64,000 nucleotides of DNA from Hyphomicrobium sp. ghe19 (GCF_902712875.1 NZ_LR743509.1:2432001-2496000), one strand, 5' to 3'. Shown: positions 1-8,720, counted from the stretch's first letter. A program made the numbers and translations. Notes: generated from the letters alone by a model not told the origin.

Positions 1-12
1 TTGCATTAAAAA

Positions 13-28
13 GTGCAAATAATTGCAC
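13..28. promoter_or_regulatory. 16-bp palindromic site, copy 1
   Basis: Reads GTGCAAATAATTGCAC, one base off the perfect palindrome. It lies 25 bp beyond the stop codon of the hydrolase gene at 54-875, not upstream of a gene inside the window. Confidence 0.75.
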
Positions 29-53
29 TGATGAAGGTAAAGAAATCTGACGT

Positions 54-875
54 TCACGAACCATGTTGCTTCATTCGACTTGTCTTCCTTGCAACTCGCG
101 GTTTTTTCGGTGGAGTCGCTTCGCTCTCGATCGGAGGCGGAACGAACTCGGCGATCTTCTTTGCTGCAGCTACACGCGATAACGGCTTGTACTGCGGGGT
201 CATCTCTGCAGCGGCGATGCGTGCCTTCTCCGTCTTCCAGTACCAGAACGCGAAGACCGTCAGAGTAGCTACACCCGCGACGATGATCGCGGTCTCGTAG
301 TGACCGACAAATGCGGTGATTGCTGCCAAAATCGTACCGAAACCGGTAGCAGCCTCGGGTTTCTTGTCCGGCTTCTCCATGTCGGTCATCGCCGGTATGA
401 CGGTCTTGGCATCGATCTTCTGGATCGGGCGACGGAAGCCGATCAGGCGAGCCCGAGAGAACTTCTGGACGTTGACTTCACCGACCGCGCCCTGATTACC
501 ACCCAGACAAGTGACCGTGTCCTCGTCCCATTCTACGAAATACGTCACGTGCCCGAGTCCAGAACCGGGTTTTCCGCGCGAGAAGATAGCGAGGTCTCCG
601 AATTGCGGCTGCGTGACCTTCCTGCCGCCATCCCAATTCAGGAAGCTGCGGGCCATCAGGTTCTGGGTGCCGCGGAGGCCGGCCTCGAACAGCACCGCAT
701 TCGCGAACGCTGCGCACCACGCGAGGTTGGCATCCTTCTGCGGGTGACCGGACTCTTTGAAGAACTTCAGGATGACGTCGTTGTTGCCGCCCTTGACGCG
801 CTTCACGCCCCGGTAGCTTTCAGCGATCCGCATCCACGGAGCGGCTGCGTACTGGGCTGGTGTACCTGATGCCAT
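54..875 (-). CDS. TIGR02594-type cell-wall hydrolase with C-terminal membrane segment
   Basis: Probable peptidoglycan-cleaving enzyme. ATG at 875 is chosen because AAAGGAAG lies just upstream; the longer frame overlaps the preceding gene. Residues 1-150 carry a Cys/His hydrolase fold: Cys54 in LAWCAAF, His109 in GLGHVTYF, and GGNQ near 125. The same module (AWCAGF, SSFLDFG) occurs inside the tape measure protein at 53300-58777. A hydrophobic helix near residues 195-215 (IIVAGVATLTVFAFWYW) is followed by a Lys/Pro-rich basic tail, so it may be membrane-tethered, unlike a free endolysin. A GH19 endolysin is also present at 41264-42409. Family assignment is from motifs; whether it acts in lysis or entry is inference. 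Confidence 0.8.
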   Translation of the reverse strand: MASGTPAQYAAAPWMRIAESYRGVKRVKGGNNDVILKFFKESGHPQKDANLAWCAAFANAVLFEAGLRGTQNLMARSFLNWDGGRKVTQPQFGDLAIFSRGKPGSGLGHVTYFVEWDEDTVTCLGGNQGAVGEVNVQKFSRARLIGFRRPIQKIDAKTVIPAMTDMEKPDKKPEAATGFGTILAAITAFVGHYETAIIVAGVATLTVFAFWYWKTEKARIAAAEMTPQYKPLSRVAAAKKIAEFVPPPIESEATPPKKPRVARKTSRMKQHGS

Positions 876-876
876 G

Positions 877-1077
877 TCAGCTTCCTTTCGCCTCAAACAC
901 GCCGCTCTTCAGGCTGTCTTCGATCAGGTCAGCGCTGTCCGAGAACCAGTTGGCTCTACTACGCGCGAAATCGCGGTCGGCCCGGCCCATGCCGTCACGC
1001 AGCACCGACTGGTTGATCTCGTAGGCCTCGTCGCGCATTCGACGGACCAACTCTCTGAATTTCTCCGCCAGCTCCAC
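877..1077 (-). CDS. Hypothetical 66-aa helical protein
   Basis: Starts at GTG 1077 behind AAAGG and ends one base before the hydrolase start at 875, so the two are probably co-translated. Sequence is charged and alpha-helical (MELAEKFRELVRRMRDEAY) with no membrane segment or recognised motif. Function unknown. Confidence 0.65.
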   Translation of the reverse strand: MELAEKFRELVRRMRDEAYEINQSVLRDGMGRADRDFARSRANWFSDSADLIEDSLKSGVFEAKGS

Positions 1078-1080
1078 GAG

Positions 1081-1266
1081 TCAGCCTTTCACGCTGTCGT
1101 TCAGGAGCGTGCCATCCGGCTCGCGGGTATCGTCTTGCGGGTCGATCGGAACGACGATGGTCGGCAACGGACCAGGCGCACAGTCGGCCGGCTTGTCGTC
1201 GGCCAGAGCGAGCCCGAACAGAAAGACGAAGCCAAAGAACAAAATCATCCTGTCGAACGCATCCAT
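1081..1266 (-). CDS. Small exported or membrane protein
   Basis: 61 aa. After six residues there is a hydrophobic stretch (ILFFGFVFLFGLALA) ending in ALA-D, which looks like a signal peptide cleavage site; a Cys follows at DKPADC. The rest is Pro/Asp-rich. It sits three genes upstream of a cell-wall hydrolase and could be part of a lysis module (for example a small outer spanin), but no proper lipobox is visible, so this is only a suggestion. Confidence 0.6.
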   Translation of the reverse strand: MDAFDRMILFFGFVFLFGLALADDKPADCAPGPLPTIVVPIDPQDDTREPDGTLLNDSVKG

Positions 1267-1274
1267 CCGGGCAC

Positions 1275-1568
1275 CTACTTGCTTTTGATCTTGGCTTTGA
1301 CCTTGACGGGCTTCGAGAACGGCTTCGGAGCGAGCGCAATCTCCTTCACCGTGTCGACGGTGGTGCCGAGCCTGATCGCGATCTGCTCATCGCTCACGTC
1401 TGGGTTCTTGTGCCGGTACGTCCTGACGATGGACGCGAGCTGTTCACTGGGCGTCGTGACCTTCGGCGTGTCCCGGTGATCGATGGCATCAGCCAGCTCG
1501 GCGAGACGCTTCAAACCATGCTGGCCGGCGAGAGCGCGAAGCTCCGCAGACACTTCATCCATCTTCAC
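1275..1568 (-). CDS. Hypothetical 97-aa protein
   Basis: Start set at GTG 1568: AGGAGG lies 7 bases upstream and the GTGA overlaps the stop of the preceding gene (1565-1765). The centre (VSDEQIAIRLGTTVDTVKEIAL) resembles a helix-turn-helix, preceded by TYRHKNP, and the tail is Lys-rich (KPVKVKAKIKSK). It could bind DNA; no family is recognised with certainty. Confidence 0.65.
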   Translation of the reverse strand: MKMDEVSAELRALAGQHGLKRLAELADAIDHRDTPKVTTPSEQLASIVRTYRHKNPDVSDEQIAIRLGTTVDTVKEIALAPKPFSKPVKVKAKIKSK

Positions 1569-1765
1569 GGCCATCCCTCCTGACAAACGGTGCCGAGAGT
1601 TTCCCAGCAATATGCGTGCAGCGCCCTCTTTGCGGCGTCGCGGTTGATGTACGGACCGTGCGTGTTCGCCCAGGTCTCATCGTAGAAAAACCACTGACCG
1701 TCCTTCTCGAAGAGCGGCGAGCCCCACTTCTCTGTTGGCGGATACAGGTCAGCGCTGCTCAGCAT
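1565..1765 (-). CDS. Hypothetical 66-aa protein
   Basis: Small aromatic-rich soluble protein (KDGQWFFYDETWANTHGPY), overlapping its neighbours at both ends, consistent with a translationally coupled operon. No recognised domain. Confidence 0.6.
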   Translation of the reverse strand: MLSSADLYPPTEKWGSPLFEKDGQWFFYDETWANTHGPYINRDAAKRALHAYCWETLGTVCQEGWP

Positions 1766-1995
1766 CAGTTCAAATACCTTTTGACATCGCTCCAGCAGAT
1801 CGCCTTTGCATCGCCCGGCTGCACTGCAGGAACCTCGAAGATGTAGCCGCGCTGATCGAGCTGGGCGTCTTCGTTCGGCGGCAGATCGTAATGCTGCACC
1901 CAGAGGCTTCGTGCCTCCTCGGGAGAGTTTGCCTGCACGAACAAGTCCTGGTTTTCACCGTCGTCGTTCGTGAAGCAGACCATGAACATCTTCAT
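1765..1995 (-). CDS. Small beta-alpha protein with A-x-SPEEA motif
   Basis: 76 aa. Two predicted strands (MKMFMVCFTN, DLFVQANS) are followed by a helix beginning SPEEARSLW. The same architecture is seen in the small proteins at 12478-12672, 13968-14249 and 19583-19765. Function unknown. RBS AAGGACTTC precedes the start. Confidence 0.65.
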   Translation of the reverse strand: MKMFMVCFTNDDGENQDLFVQANSPEEARSLWVQHYDLPPNEDAQLDQRGYIFEVPAVQPGDAKAICWSDVKRYLN

Positions 1996-2014
1996 AGCAG
2001 AAGTCCTTCAGCTT

Positions 2015-2030
2015 GTGACATTAATTGCAC
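2015..2030. promoter_or_regulatory. 16-bp palindromic site, copy 2 (degenerate left half)
   Basis: GTGACATTAATTGCAC, in the short gap between the 59-aa gene ending at 2034 and the gene starting at 1995. Confidence 0.6.
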
Positions 2031-2033
2031 AGA

Positions 2034-2213
2034 TTAGTTAGCGAGCTGCGACGTGAGACTCACGATCTCATCTTCCATGAGGCGGATCGAACGCTGATGC
2101 CGCGAAGCCAGACGCAGATTGCCTAAGCGCACGGCTTCAGACCACGACTGGTCTGTGGCCTGCATCTTGAACTGAATGGCGAGGATTTGCGTGGCTGGGC
2201 TGATCTGGTTCAT
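2034..2213 (-). CDS. Hypothetical 59-aa protein
   Basis: ATG at 2213 is preceded by AAGGAGTGAGAG, a strong ribosome-binding site, and TAA is at 2034. Helical sequence (MNQISPATQILAIQFKMQ, then SRHQRSIRLMEDEIVSL). A TTGACC promoter-like element and a palindromic site lie just upstream, so it probably starts a transcription unit. Confidence 0.65.
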   Translation of the reverse strand: MNQISPATQILAIQFKMQATDQSWSEAVRLGNLRLASRHQRSIRLMEDEIVSLTSQLAN

Positions 2214-2247
2214 CTCTCACTCCTTGCGCGATGAAACTCTGCACCCT

Positions 2248-2276
2248 GACCGTAGCTGAGGGCGGACTCGGGTCAA
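2248..2276 (-). promoter_or_regulatory. Class II promoter-like element
   Basis: Minus strand TTGACC, 11 bases, then TCAGCTACGGTC. The same TTGnnn-N11-TCAG(C/G)TAC layout occurs at 23649-23677 and 33632-33659, each beside a palindromic site. Drives the 59-aa gene at 2034-2213. Confidence 0.45.
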
Positions 2277-2282
2277 TATGAA

Positions 2283-2298
2283 ATGCAATTAATTTCAC
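2283..2298. promoter_or_regulatory. 16-bp palindromic site, copy 3
   Basis: ATGCAATTAATTTCAC, immediately upstream of the TTGACC element at 2271-2276 and immediately after the stop of the gene ending at 2300. Confidence 0.75.
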
Positions 2299-2299
2299 A

Positions 2300-2527
2300 T
2301 TAACGCTTCGGAATGCAGACGTAATCCTCTGCCAGAAGCTTGCGGGCCTGATCCCTGTCGTGGCCGGCCGCTACCAGATGCTTCTCCAGCATGGCGTTGA
2401 TGCGGTCGGCAGCAGCATGACAGGCCGGTTCGTTGTCGAACTCCAGCGTCACGCTCTTGCCGCCAGCGGTCCAGAACATCAGGACGAGCAGCCATTTCAC
2501 GACGGGCGTGCAGACCGAGCCTACCAT
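2300..2527 (-). CDS. Small membrane protein downstream of tail fibre
   Basis: 75 aa from ATG 2527, which overlaps the fibre stop as TGATG. N-terminal hydrophobic segment (VVKWLLVLMFW), then a soluble part with two Cys (EPACHAAAD, DYVCIPK). Function unknown; coupling to the fibre gene suggests an accessory or lysis role, which is inference. Confidence 0.6.
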   Translation of the reverse strand: MVGSVCTPVVKWLLVLMFWTAGGKSVTLEFDNEPACHAAADRINAMLEKHLVAAGHDRDQARKLLAEDYVCIPKR

Positions 2528-5500
2528 CAGTCCTCCCGCCCGCGCCGGTCTTTCCACCCCATCGTGCCGATACGAACCGGGTTCGAGGAGACGCCCGTCA
2601 TCAGACGGAAGCGTATCTGCTGGCTCGTGTTCGTCAGCGCCGAGCAGGTGCCGCCGAACTGCGTCGAGGCCGGGGTCCAGAACGTGAAGCTCGTGCTGTT
2701 GTCAGCGGCAACGTCGGCCGCGTCGGGACAGGTCACCAAGCATGAGTTGTTTACGTTCGCGCTCGTGTACTGGAAGAAGAATGCGCCGGTCCACTCGACG
2801 GCGACACCGGGCGGCACGTTCGTCGTGACGAGGACGCCGGTACCACCACCCGTGTTCGCGTTGTAATCCGCTGCCGGAGGCGTCGACCAAATGAACGAGT
2901 CGCCGCGCTGCACGAACGAGATGACTTTCGACGCGCCATCGGTCTTCACCGAGCCGATGCGGCGCTTATACGAATAGCCGGTCGGAAGCGCCGGGCTGAT
3001 CGAGGTCGAGGCGTATGTCGACACCGTCCCGTCCGCCTTCATGATCATGAAGACGTGGTACCAGCTGTTTGCTGCTGGAGAGCCGTTGACCGTGCCGCCT
3101 GCGCCCGTGTTCGTCAGGATGCAGCTCGTTGCCGCCGACGTGATCGCAACCGTATCCGTGTCGTCGCGGCATTCACCAGCGGTGATGCTCACGCCCGTGG
3201 TCCCAGACGGCGACATCTGGAGGCCAGAGAGATGCCCGCGCGGCAGCGTCTTCACACCGATGACGGTCTGCATGTCGGCTTGCGTGCTCTTCGAGAGCAG
3301 CGTGCGGGCGAGCGTGGTGAAATCGGCAAGGGCTGCCGTGTTCACCGACGTGTAGTACGGCAGCTTGTCAGCAGCAGCCGTCAGAGCACCGATAGCAGCA
3401 AGGCTGTCCGTATATCCGACAACACCGCCAGCGCCGACTGTCAGACCGAGCGTCGCCCGCATCGTCGCCGCGTCAGCATCATCGAGCAGGGTGCGGGCAA
3501 AGGCGGTCAGGTCATACGTTGCGACCGCGTTCGAGCCCGTCGTCATCAGGCCCTTGTTGGCGGCCCACGTCAGGTTGGTCAGGGCGTCGAGCTTCGTCGA
3601 GTACGACTGCACGTCGATACCGATCTGAACGCCCAGCGTCTCACGCGCGTGCGGAGCGTCGACGTCGTCGATCAGGGAGCGTCCGAACGAGGTCAGGGGC
3701 GTCACAGATGCCGAGGTCGGGCCGGTGAAGTACGGTACACGGTCCGCAGCGGGGCTGATGCCGCTCAGCGCGCCCAGCGCTTCGGTCAGGAGACCGTCTC
3801 CACTGCCGGCACTGTACAGGTCCAGCCAGCGAAGACCGCCCGGAGCGAGCGAATTCGCCTGCAGGATTTGCGTGTCTTCTCCGGGCGCAAATGTCACCCA
3901 GTGACCATTCTTCCAGACGGCCAACGTGCCGTTCGCTGTCGGAGCCAATCCGGAAAGGTCGTCGAGGCCGGCCGCATGAGCCTGCACATCGGTTCCAACC
4001 GTCAAGCCGAGCGTGCTGATCAGCGCCGCGTTGGTTGACGAGCCCAAGAGCCCGATCATGGCGTCGCTCAAGTCGAACGTCGAGGCCGAGTTCGGACCCG
4101 TCAGAACGACGCCCTTGTGGTTCGCCCAGGTCATTTCCCCGAGCGCGTCGAGCTTGGCGTAATGCCGCTGCACGTTCGTGTCGATGACGAGACCCAGCGC
4201 ATCGCGCCACCCGGCGGCGGTGCCGATGCTGAGCAGCGTGCTCGCCGTGAAGCCGCTGATTGCCGTGAGCGTTGGCGTGTCGAGACCGGTGTACCGCAAC
4301 AGGCCGCCGGACGTCGTGTCCAGGTTCTTCAGCGCGACCAGCGACGGCGGGAGCGTCTCGTCGAGCGTGATCGCCGTCCAGGAGACACCGAGCGGCGACG
4401 AGGAGTCGGCCATGAGAACCTTGTTGTCGGCTCCCACCGGCAGAATGTTGATCGACGACATGTCACGGCCGACGATCAGATCGCCCTTCGTCGGAATGTA
4501 GCCCGCAAACTGCGAGAGCATCCCACTAAAGGGCTGCACCTCAACGCCGACGCGGAGGCCGAGACTGGTTACGAGCGTCGTCGAGCTGATCTGCTGAAGC
4601 AGGCTCAAGCCGTATGAGGTCGGGCTGATCGTTGACCACGACGTCGGACCGGTGAAGACCGGGATGTCGCCTGCACTGTGCGTGAGGCCTGCGAGGTTCT
4701 GCAGAACAGGGTCGAGACCGAACGTGCCGGGATTGATGAAGCTGTAGCCGGACGCCGCGGAGCTGTCGGCCTGTAACACCCAACCGTCATGCGGGTCGAC
4801 CGGCAGCACATCCCAGGAGCTGCCCTTGCCGACCAGCAGGTTGCCCTTGGCCTTCGGGAGCATCGATATCGAGACGAGGTTGCTGTCGTACCCCATGACG
4901 TTGACGCCAGGCGACAGACCCAGATACGCCTGAGCACTTCCCACATCGTTGATGCCGAGGAAGTTCCGCGCCCACGGCATGAGCGAGGTCAGTGCCGCGA
5001 AACCAGGGGCGGTAAAATACGGGAACGTGTTCGCCGACGAGGACAGAGCCGCAATCGCGAGCAGCTCTGGCGACGTGGTGCCGGCCCCGATCGAGTCGAT
5101 GACGAACTTCTTCGTCGCTGCGTCCTGGTCGTTGACCGGCGCTGGCAGTCCTGTGATCGAGACACCCGACAGGCTGCCACCCGTTGCCGAGATCGTGTCT
5201 GTCGAGAGGCTGCCAACTTCAAGCGCTTCGATGCCAGTGATCGAGCCGCCTGTGATGTCGACGTCATTGCTGTTCTGGTCGGCCATCGTGCCGAGGTTGA
5301 ACAGCTCGGCGGACGGCTCCTGCCACGAGAGCCCAACCGGTGCCGAACTATCGGCGACGATGATCTTACCGTCTGTGCCGACGTTCAGAGCACCCAGCGC
5401 ACTATCGGTGAAGGCGAGGATACGGCCCTTCGCGGCTCCAAGCGTGCCGATGAAATCGAGGGCTGCATACTTCGTCTGAGCATTCAGGAGCGAGGCTGCG

Positions 5501-6141
5501 GCTGCGGTGTCCGGCAGAGCGAGCCAGGAGCGTGCCCAGCCGGTCAGATCGGTGATCCCAGCGTCGCCCTCCCCGGTCCAGTAGCTGAGCTTGTCAGGTG
5601 CGGTCGTGAGCCCGGCAATCGCCTTCAGGTTATCGCTGTAGGCTTGCACCTGTGTGCCGACGCGTACGCCGATCGCGGTCTGAGCGCTTGCCTGGCTCAC
5701 AGCTCCGAGGAGATCGCGGCCCAGCGCCGTGAAGGCAGCCGTGTCGCCGTGGCCGGAGTCTGTGAAGTACGGGATCGTGTCCGTGGCCGGCGTCAGCGTG
5801 GACAGGATGTCGAGGACGATGTCCCAGGCCTGCACTGTCGAGCCGACTGCAAGGTTCAGAGACGAGCGCCAAGCTGCTGCCGAGTTATTGGCGAGCAATC
5901 CCTGGGTGTACGGGTTGATCGTTACGAGATCGGCTGTCGTGGGACCGGTGAAGATCGGCACCTTATTGGCGGCCGGGACGAGGTCCTTCAGCGCTGTCAG
6001 CGCGACGCCCAAATCAACAGAACCGCCGCCATCAGCGATGGCAGCGGCTACTGCTTCGTTCACCCATTCCGTCGTGGCAACTAAGTTGCTGTCGTCACCA
6101 GAGGACGGACTGGGTGCGCTGATTGGTGCTAAGAAATCCAA
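2527..6141 (-). CDS. Large repetitive tail fibre protein (1204 aa)
   Basis: Residues ~60-970 consist of about eight copies of a ~100-residue unit of the pattern PYFTG..A..., LL........., LGL.VGT.VQAYS..L.ALA.LT, typical of phage side or long tail fibres. The C-terminal ~230 residues are non-repetitive (MSPSGTTGVSITAGECR onward) and probably form the receptor-binding tip. Start is TTG 6141 with in-frame stop TAG shortly upstream and only a weak RBS; a perfect palindrome lies 24 bp upstream. It heads no obvious chaperone gene. Fibre role is confident from repeats, exact position on the virion is not. Confidence 0.85.
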   Translation of the reverse strand: MDFLAPISAPSPSSGDDSNLVATTEWVNEAVAAAIADGGGSVDLGVALTALKDLVPAANKVPIFTGPTTADLVTINPYTQGLLANNSAAAWRSSLNLAVGSTVQAWDIVLDILSTLTPATDTIPYFTDSGHGDTAAFTALGRDLLGAVSQASAQTAIGVRVGTQVQAYSDNLKAIAGLTTAPDKLSYWTGEGDAGITDLTGWARSWLALPDTAAAASLLNAQTKYAALDFIGTLGAAKGRILAFTDSALGALNVGTDGKIIVADSSAPVGLSWQEPSAELFNLGTMADQNSNDVDITGGSITGIEALEVGSLSTDTISATGGSLSGVSITGLPAPVNDQDAATKKFVIDSIGAGTTSPELLAIAALSSSANTFPYFTAPGFAALTSLMPWARNFLGINDVGSAQAYLGLSPGVNVMGYDSNLVSISMLPKAKGNLLVGKGSSWDVLPVDPHDGWVLQADSSAASGYSFINPGTFGLDPVLQNLAGLTHSAGDIPVFTGPTSWSTISPTSYGLSLLQQISSTTLVTSLGLRVGVEVQPFSGMLSQFAGYIPTKGDLIVGRDMSSINILPVGADNKVLMADSSSPLGVSWTAITLDETLPPSLVALKNLDTTSGGLLRYTGLDTPTLTAISGFTASTLLSIGTAAGWRDALGLVIDTNVQRHYAKLDALGEMTWANHKGVVLTGPNSASTFDLSDAMIGLLGSSTNAALISTLGLTVGTDVQAHAAGLDDLSGLAPTANGTLAVWKNGHWVTFAPGEDTQILQANSLAPGGLRWLDLYSAGSGDGLLTEALGALSGISPAADRVPYFTGPTSASVTPLTSFGRSLIDDVDAPHARETLGVQIGIDVQSYSTKLDALTNLTWAANKGLMTTGSNAVATYDLTAFARTLLDDADAATMRATLGLTVGAGGVVGYTDSLAAIGALTAAADKLPYYTSVNTAALADFTTLARTLLSKSTQADMQTVIGVKTLPRGHLSGLQMSPSGTTGVSITAGECRDDTDTVAITSAATSCILTNTGAGGTVNGSPAANSWYHVFMIMKADGTVSTYASTSISPALPTGYSYKRRIGSVKTDGASKVISFVQRGDSFIWSTPPAADYNANTGGGTGVLVTTNVPPGVAVEWTGAFFFQYTSANVNNSCLVTCPDAADVAADNSTSFTFWTPASTQFGGTCSALTNTSQQIRFRLMTGVSSNPVRIGTMGWKDRRGRED

Positions 6142-6164
6142 CGCCGCGCCCCGGTCTATCTACG

Positions 6165-6180
6165 GTGCAATTAATTGCAC
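6165..6180. promoter_or_regulatory. 16-bp palindromic site, copy 4 (perfect)
   Basis: GTGCAATTAATTGCAC, filling the 41-bp gap between the stop at 6183 and the fibre start at 6141; too close to the start to leave room for a downstream promoter. Confidence 0.85.
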
Positions 6181-6182
6181 GC

Positions 6183-6974
6183 TTAGCCGATGATCACAAC
6201 CTTGAACTGGTCAGCTGACGGTGCGGCAGCGAACCCGAACTGGACCGAGTTGTCATCGAGGCGTTTCACGTCGCACTCGACCGTGTCGTAGTTACCGGAG
6301 TTCCGGTAGACTTCGACCACGACATCCTTGGTGCCGAGGTTGTGCGTGACCGTGATTGCGGTCGCCGAACCATCACCGATCGTCTGATCGTACTTGAGTT
6401 TGCGGCCGGCCCAGTTGTTCAGCTTCTCAGGCGTGACGATCTTGTCGTCGACAACACCCGCATCGACTTCAGCCTGCGTCGCGACTTCGAGGATACCAGC
6501 TGTGTTCTCATCAGCCGGCGGAACGGTGGAACCGAAGCTGTCCCAGACCAGGTCATCGCTGCCAATGACAGGATCGACAGTCGTCTGACGGAACGACGAA
6601 CCAGCATAGGTGCCGAGCTTAACGGTCGTTACGGCCTCGTTTAGCTCTTCGGTCGTGTTCGCGTCGTTGGCGCGGGTCAGTGCGATGGACGGACCGTTGT
6701 AGATGTAGATGCCGTTCTCGGTCTTGTCCGTCTGCCCCATCAAGAGCACGCGGTCGTTGGCATTCAGGTTGATGCCGTCAATCGTCGAGCCGGGAGCCGA
6801 AAGCGTGACGTTCGTGATCGCCGCTACGTCAACCGACGTCTTCCAGTTGATGCCTTCGATCGCCGCGTCGACGTAGGCTTTCGTGGCTGCATCCTGCGCG
6901 TCGGTCGGATCGGGCAGGTTGATTACTTTTGCGACGTCGTTGAAGTCGAGATTACTGAGAATTTGCTTGGCCAT
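6183..6974 (-). CDS. Tail fibre-like protein
   Basis: 263 aa. N-terminal DPTDAQDAATKAYVDAAI is a common hinge motif of phage fibre proteins. A central beta-rich domain (NDRVLLMGQTDKTENGIY) is followed by a C-terminal module with VTHNLGTKDVVVEVYRN. The related VNHNLGYKPAVELYT occurs in the next gene upstream, so the two share a C-terminal domain. Confidence 0.8.
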   Translation of the reverse strand: MAKQILSNLDFNDVAKVINLPDPTDAQDAATKAYVDAAIEGINWKTSVDVAAITNVTLSAPGSTIDGINLNANDRVLLMGQTDKTENGIYIYNGPSIALTRANDANTTEELNEAVTTVKLGTYAGSSFRQTTVDPVIGSDDLVWDSFGSTVPPADENTAGILEVATQAEVDAGVVDDKIVTPEKLNNWAGRKLKYDQTIGDGSATAITVTHNLGTKDVVVEVYRNSGNYDTVECDVKRLDDNSVQFGFAAAPSADQFKVVIIG

Positions 6975-6986
6975 CGCCGATGATCC

Positions 6987-7547
6987 CTAAATGCACCGGA
7001 CGAAGCCGGCGATTTCCACAACCAGATAAACGATCAGCTGATTGACCGACGTGTGAAGAACCTCAGCCTCGAACTCCATGCCGCCAACCGTATAAAGCTC
7101 GACGGCTGGCTTGTATCCGAGGTTGTGGTTCACCGTCCAAACGGTGGCCGGATCAGCCTGCGTGTGCAGGTATCCAATGCCATTAATTGCACTGACAACG
7201 AAGGCCGTCGTCGCGATCTGGTTCGTATCCGACCCAGGGTCTGCTGTCGGGGCGGTCGGGGTGCCGATGAATTCCGGCGAGTCGATCGGCGCGAAGTCTC
7301 CATCGACACCGGCAAACAGCGTCCACACTACGGGATCGAGGCCATCGAGCCGCCAGAGCTTCTTGTCATCGACCGTTGAGACGAACATGCCGACCTTCAG
7401 CCGGCCGTCCGGGATCGCATCCCGCTCCACAGTCGACGGCAACGCCATCAAGCCGCCCTTGCCGTATTCATCGACATGGGTCGGGTACTCGTCCTCCGTC
7501 GTGAACGGGACGATCGGTGCTGCTACGTTGGTGCCTAGAACCTTCAT
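6987..7547 (-). CDS. Fibre-associated protein with NHNLG C-terminal domain
   Basis: 186 aa. Contains APTADPGSDTNQIATTAFV, a tail fibre linker motif, and ends with a VNHNLGYKP domain also seen in 6183-6974. A degenerate palindromic site is embedded in the coding sequence near 7177. The start overlaps the upstream stop (7544). Confidence 0.75.
   Translation of the reverse strand: MKVLGTNVAAPIVPFTTEDEYPTHVDEYGKGGLMALPSTVERDAIPDGRLKVGMFVSTVDDKKLWRLDGLDPVVWTLFAGVDGDFAPIDSPEFIGTPTAPTADPGSDTNQIATTAFVVSAINGIGYLHTQADPATVWTVNHNLGYKPAVELYTVGGMEFEAEVLHTSVNQLIVYLVVEIAGFVRCI
7177..7192. promoter_or_regulatory. 16-bp palindromic site, copy 5 (degenerate, intragenic)
   Basis: ATGCCATTAATTGCAC inside the fibre gene at 6987-7547. 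One half-site is intact (AATTGCAC). Confidence 0.4.
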
Positions 7548-8239
7548 GCCCAGGCCACCTGGATGTTTGCGCCCGTCTGTATGCCGTTAAAGCGGGTGAC
7601 CCAATAATCCTCCGTGTGACCGCTGGCGTTCGTTAGCGACTGCAAGGATTGCGTGAAGTCCGAGAACGCCAAACCTCCAACGCGAACGTCAGAGAGCGTG
7701 CCGAACGACGCCGGGTAGCAGTAGTACGGGTACTTCTTGCCGGTCGCGTCGTAGGCCAGCGTCTTACTGAGGCTGGTCGCGAACTCCTGCGAGAGCGCCA
7801 GTATGCCAGCGTTGTCGAGCGTCGGAGCAGCCGCCACGCCCCAATAGCGCTTCCGGTAGAACTGCACGCTCGTCGAGGCGGAGGCATTCTGCTTGCCGTC
7901 AGACGCGGTCAGCGTGAACGTCAGGTTCGACGTGATGTCATCGTCCCAGTCATACTCACGGACATCGAGATCGAGCGCGCCGATGCCTTGGTTCAAGGCC
8001 TGGCTGACGATCGCCTTGCTGAACGACCAGGCCAGATGCACGCCGTGGACTGTCGAGCCGATCTCGTAGCTGCCGCCACCGGACAACGACACGACGTTCG
8101 CCTTGTACAGGAGCTTGTCGAGCGCCTCCTGGACGTTCGCAATCGATGGGTCGGACGAGATCGCATAGGCGACATCGGACGCGGCCACCGGCCCGCCCTC
8201 ACCGTCGTTCAATCCCTCCAGGAAAACGTACTTGCCCAT
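7544..8239 (-). CDS. Tail fibre-region structural protein
   Basis: 231 aa beta-rich protein. Segments such as LSGGGSYEIGSTVHGVHLAW and TSNLTFTLTASDGKQNAS suggest an Ig-like or jelly-roll fold of the type found in phage adhesins. No catalytic motif. Embedded in the fibre operon; specific role unknown. Confidence 0.7.
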   Translation of the reverse strand: MGKYVFLEGLNDGEGGPVAASDVAYAISSDPSIANVQEALDKLLYKANVVSLSGGGSYEIGSTVHGVHLAWSFSKAIVSQALNQGIGALDLDVREYDWDDDITSNLTFTLTASDGKQNASASTSVQFYRKRYWGVAAAPTLDNAGILALSQEFATSLSKTLAYDATGKKYPYYCYPASFGTLSDVRVGGLAFSDFTQSLQSLTNASGHTEDYWVTRFNGIQTGANIQVAWA

Positions 8240-8246
8240 TCATCCC

Positions 8247-8615
8247 TCAGTTCAACAGGATCATGGTCAGGAGCACGTCTGCCGTCTGAGCTACAGACGA
8301 CACCAGGCGTATCTTCGAGATACCCATCAACGGCGCTGCATTGACTGCGTGGTAGCCTTCAGGGACGACGCCTGTGATCTTCACCCGGACACCCGTGGAC
8401 GAGTAGCAATCGTGCCAGTTCAGGCCGTCATCGAACGAGACCTGGAAATAGAGGTCTGCCGGCGTCCAGGTGAACGGAAAGACGACGCCGACGAGCGTCT
8501 CGCCTCTGACTTCGACGTCTTCCGAGACGGTCTCGCCTTCGGCAATGACAAGCGAGCGCACGACGCGCGGAGGCGAGCGCTGGAAATCAGAGCCCTTCGG
8601 GACTTTCACAACCAT
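8247..8615 (-). CDS. Structural protein, paralogue of 10649-11038
   Basis: 122 aa from ATG 8615 (GGAGGG upstream); the longer frame runs into a palindromic site and is rejected. The central part (FTWTPADLYFQVSFDDGLNW, GYHAVNAAPLMG) aligns with PAGWTAARIQFETSVDGTTW and AYAVPVGPLLAG in 10649-11038, so the two are paralogues flanking the fibre genes. Beta-sandwich-like; probably virion-associated. Confidence 0.7.
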   Translation of the reverse strand: MVVKVPKGSDFQRSPPRVVRSLVIAEGETVSEDVEVRGETLVGVVFPFTWTPADLYFQVSFDDGLNWHDCYSSTGVRVKITGVVPEGYHAVNAAPLMGISKIRLVSSVAQTADVLLTMILLN

Positions 8616-8633
8616 GCCGTCCCTCCGACTGAA

Positions 8634-8649
8634 TTGCAATTAATTGCAC
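8634..8649. promoter_or_regulatory. 16-bp palindromic site, copy 6
   Basis: TTGCAATTAATTGCAC, 19 bp upstream of the start codon at 8615. Confidence 0.8.
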
Positions 8650-8702
8650 GGCCTAGGCATACACTACGCCAACAACCATCGCACTAGTTTCCGTACGGCT
8701 CG

Positions 8703-8718
8703 GGTTCGAGAACGAACC
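8703..8718. other. Short perfect hairpin after 8721-9461
   Basis: GGTTCG-AGAA-CGAACC, a 6-bp stem just past the stop of the upstream gene. No T-run follows, so it is a weak terminator or processing-site candidate only. Confidence 0.35.
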
Positions 8719-8720
8719 AG

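Noticed and set aside
995..1339. 114-codon minus-strand ORF
   Set aside because: Overlaps three better supported small genes, Ser/Arg-rich, no RBS.
4789..6084. 431-codon plus-strand ORF
   Set aside because: Antisense to the repetitive fibre gene, Arg/Asp-rich, no recognisable domain.
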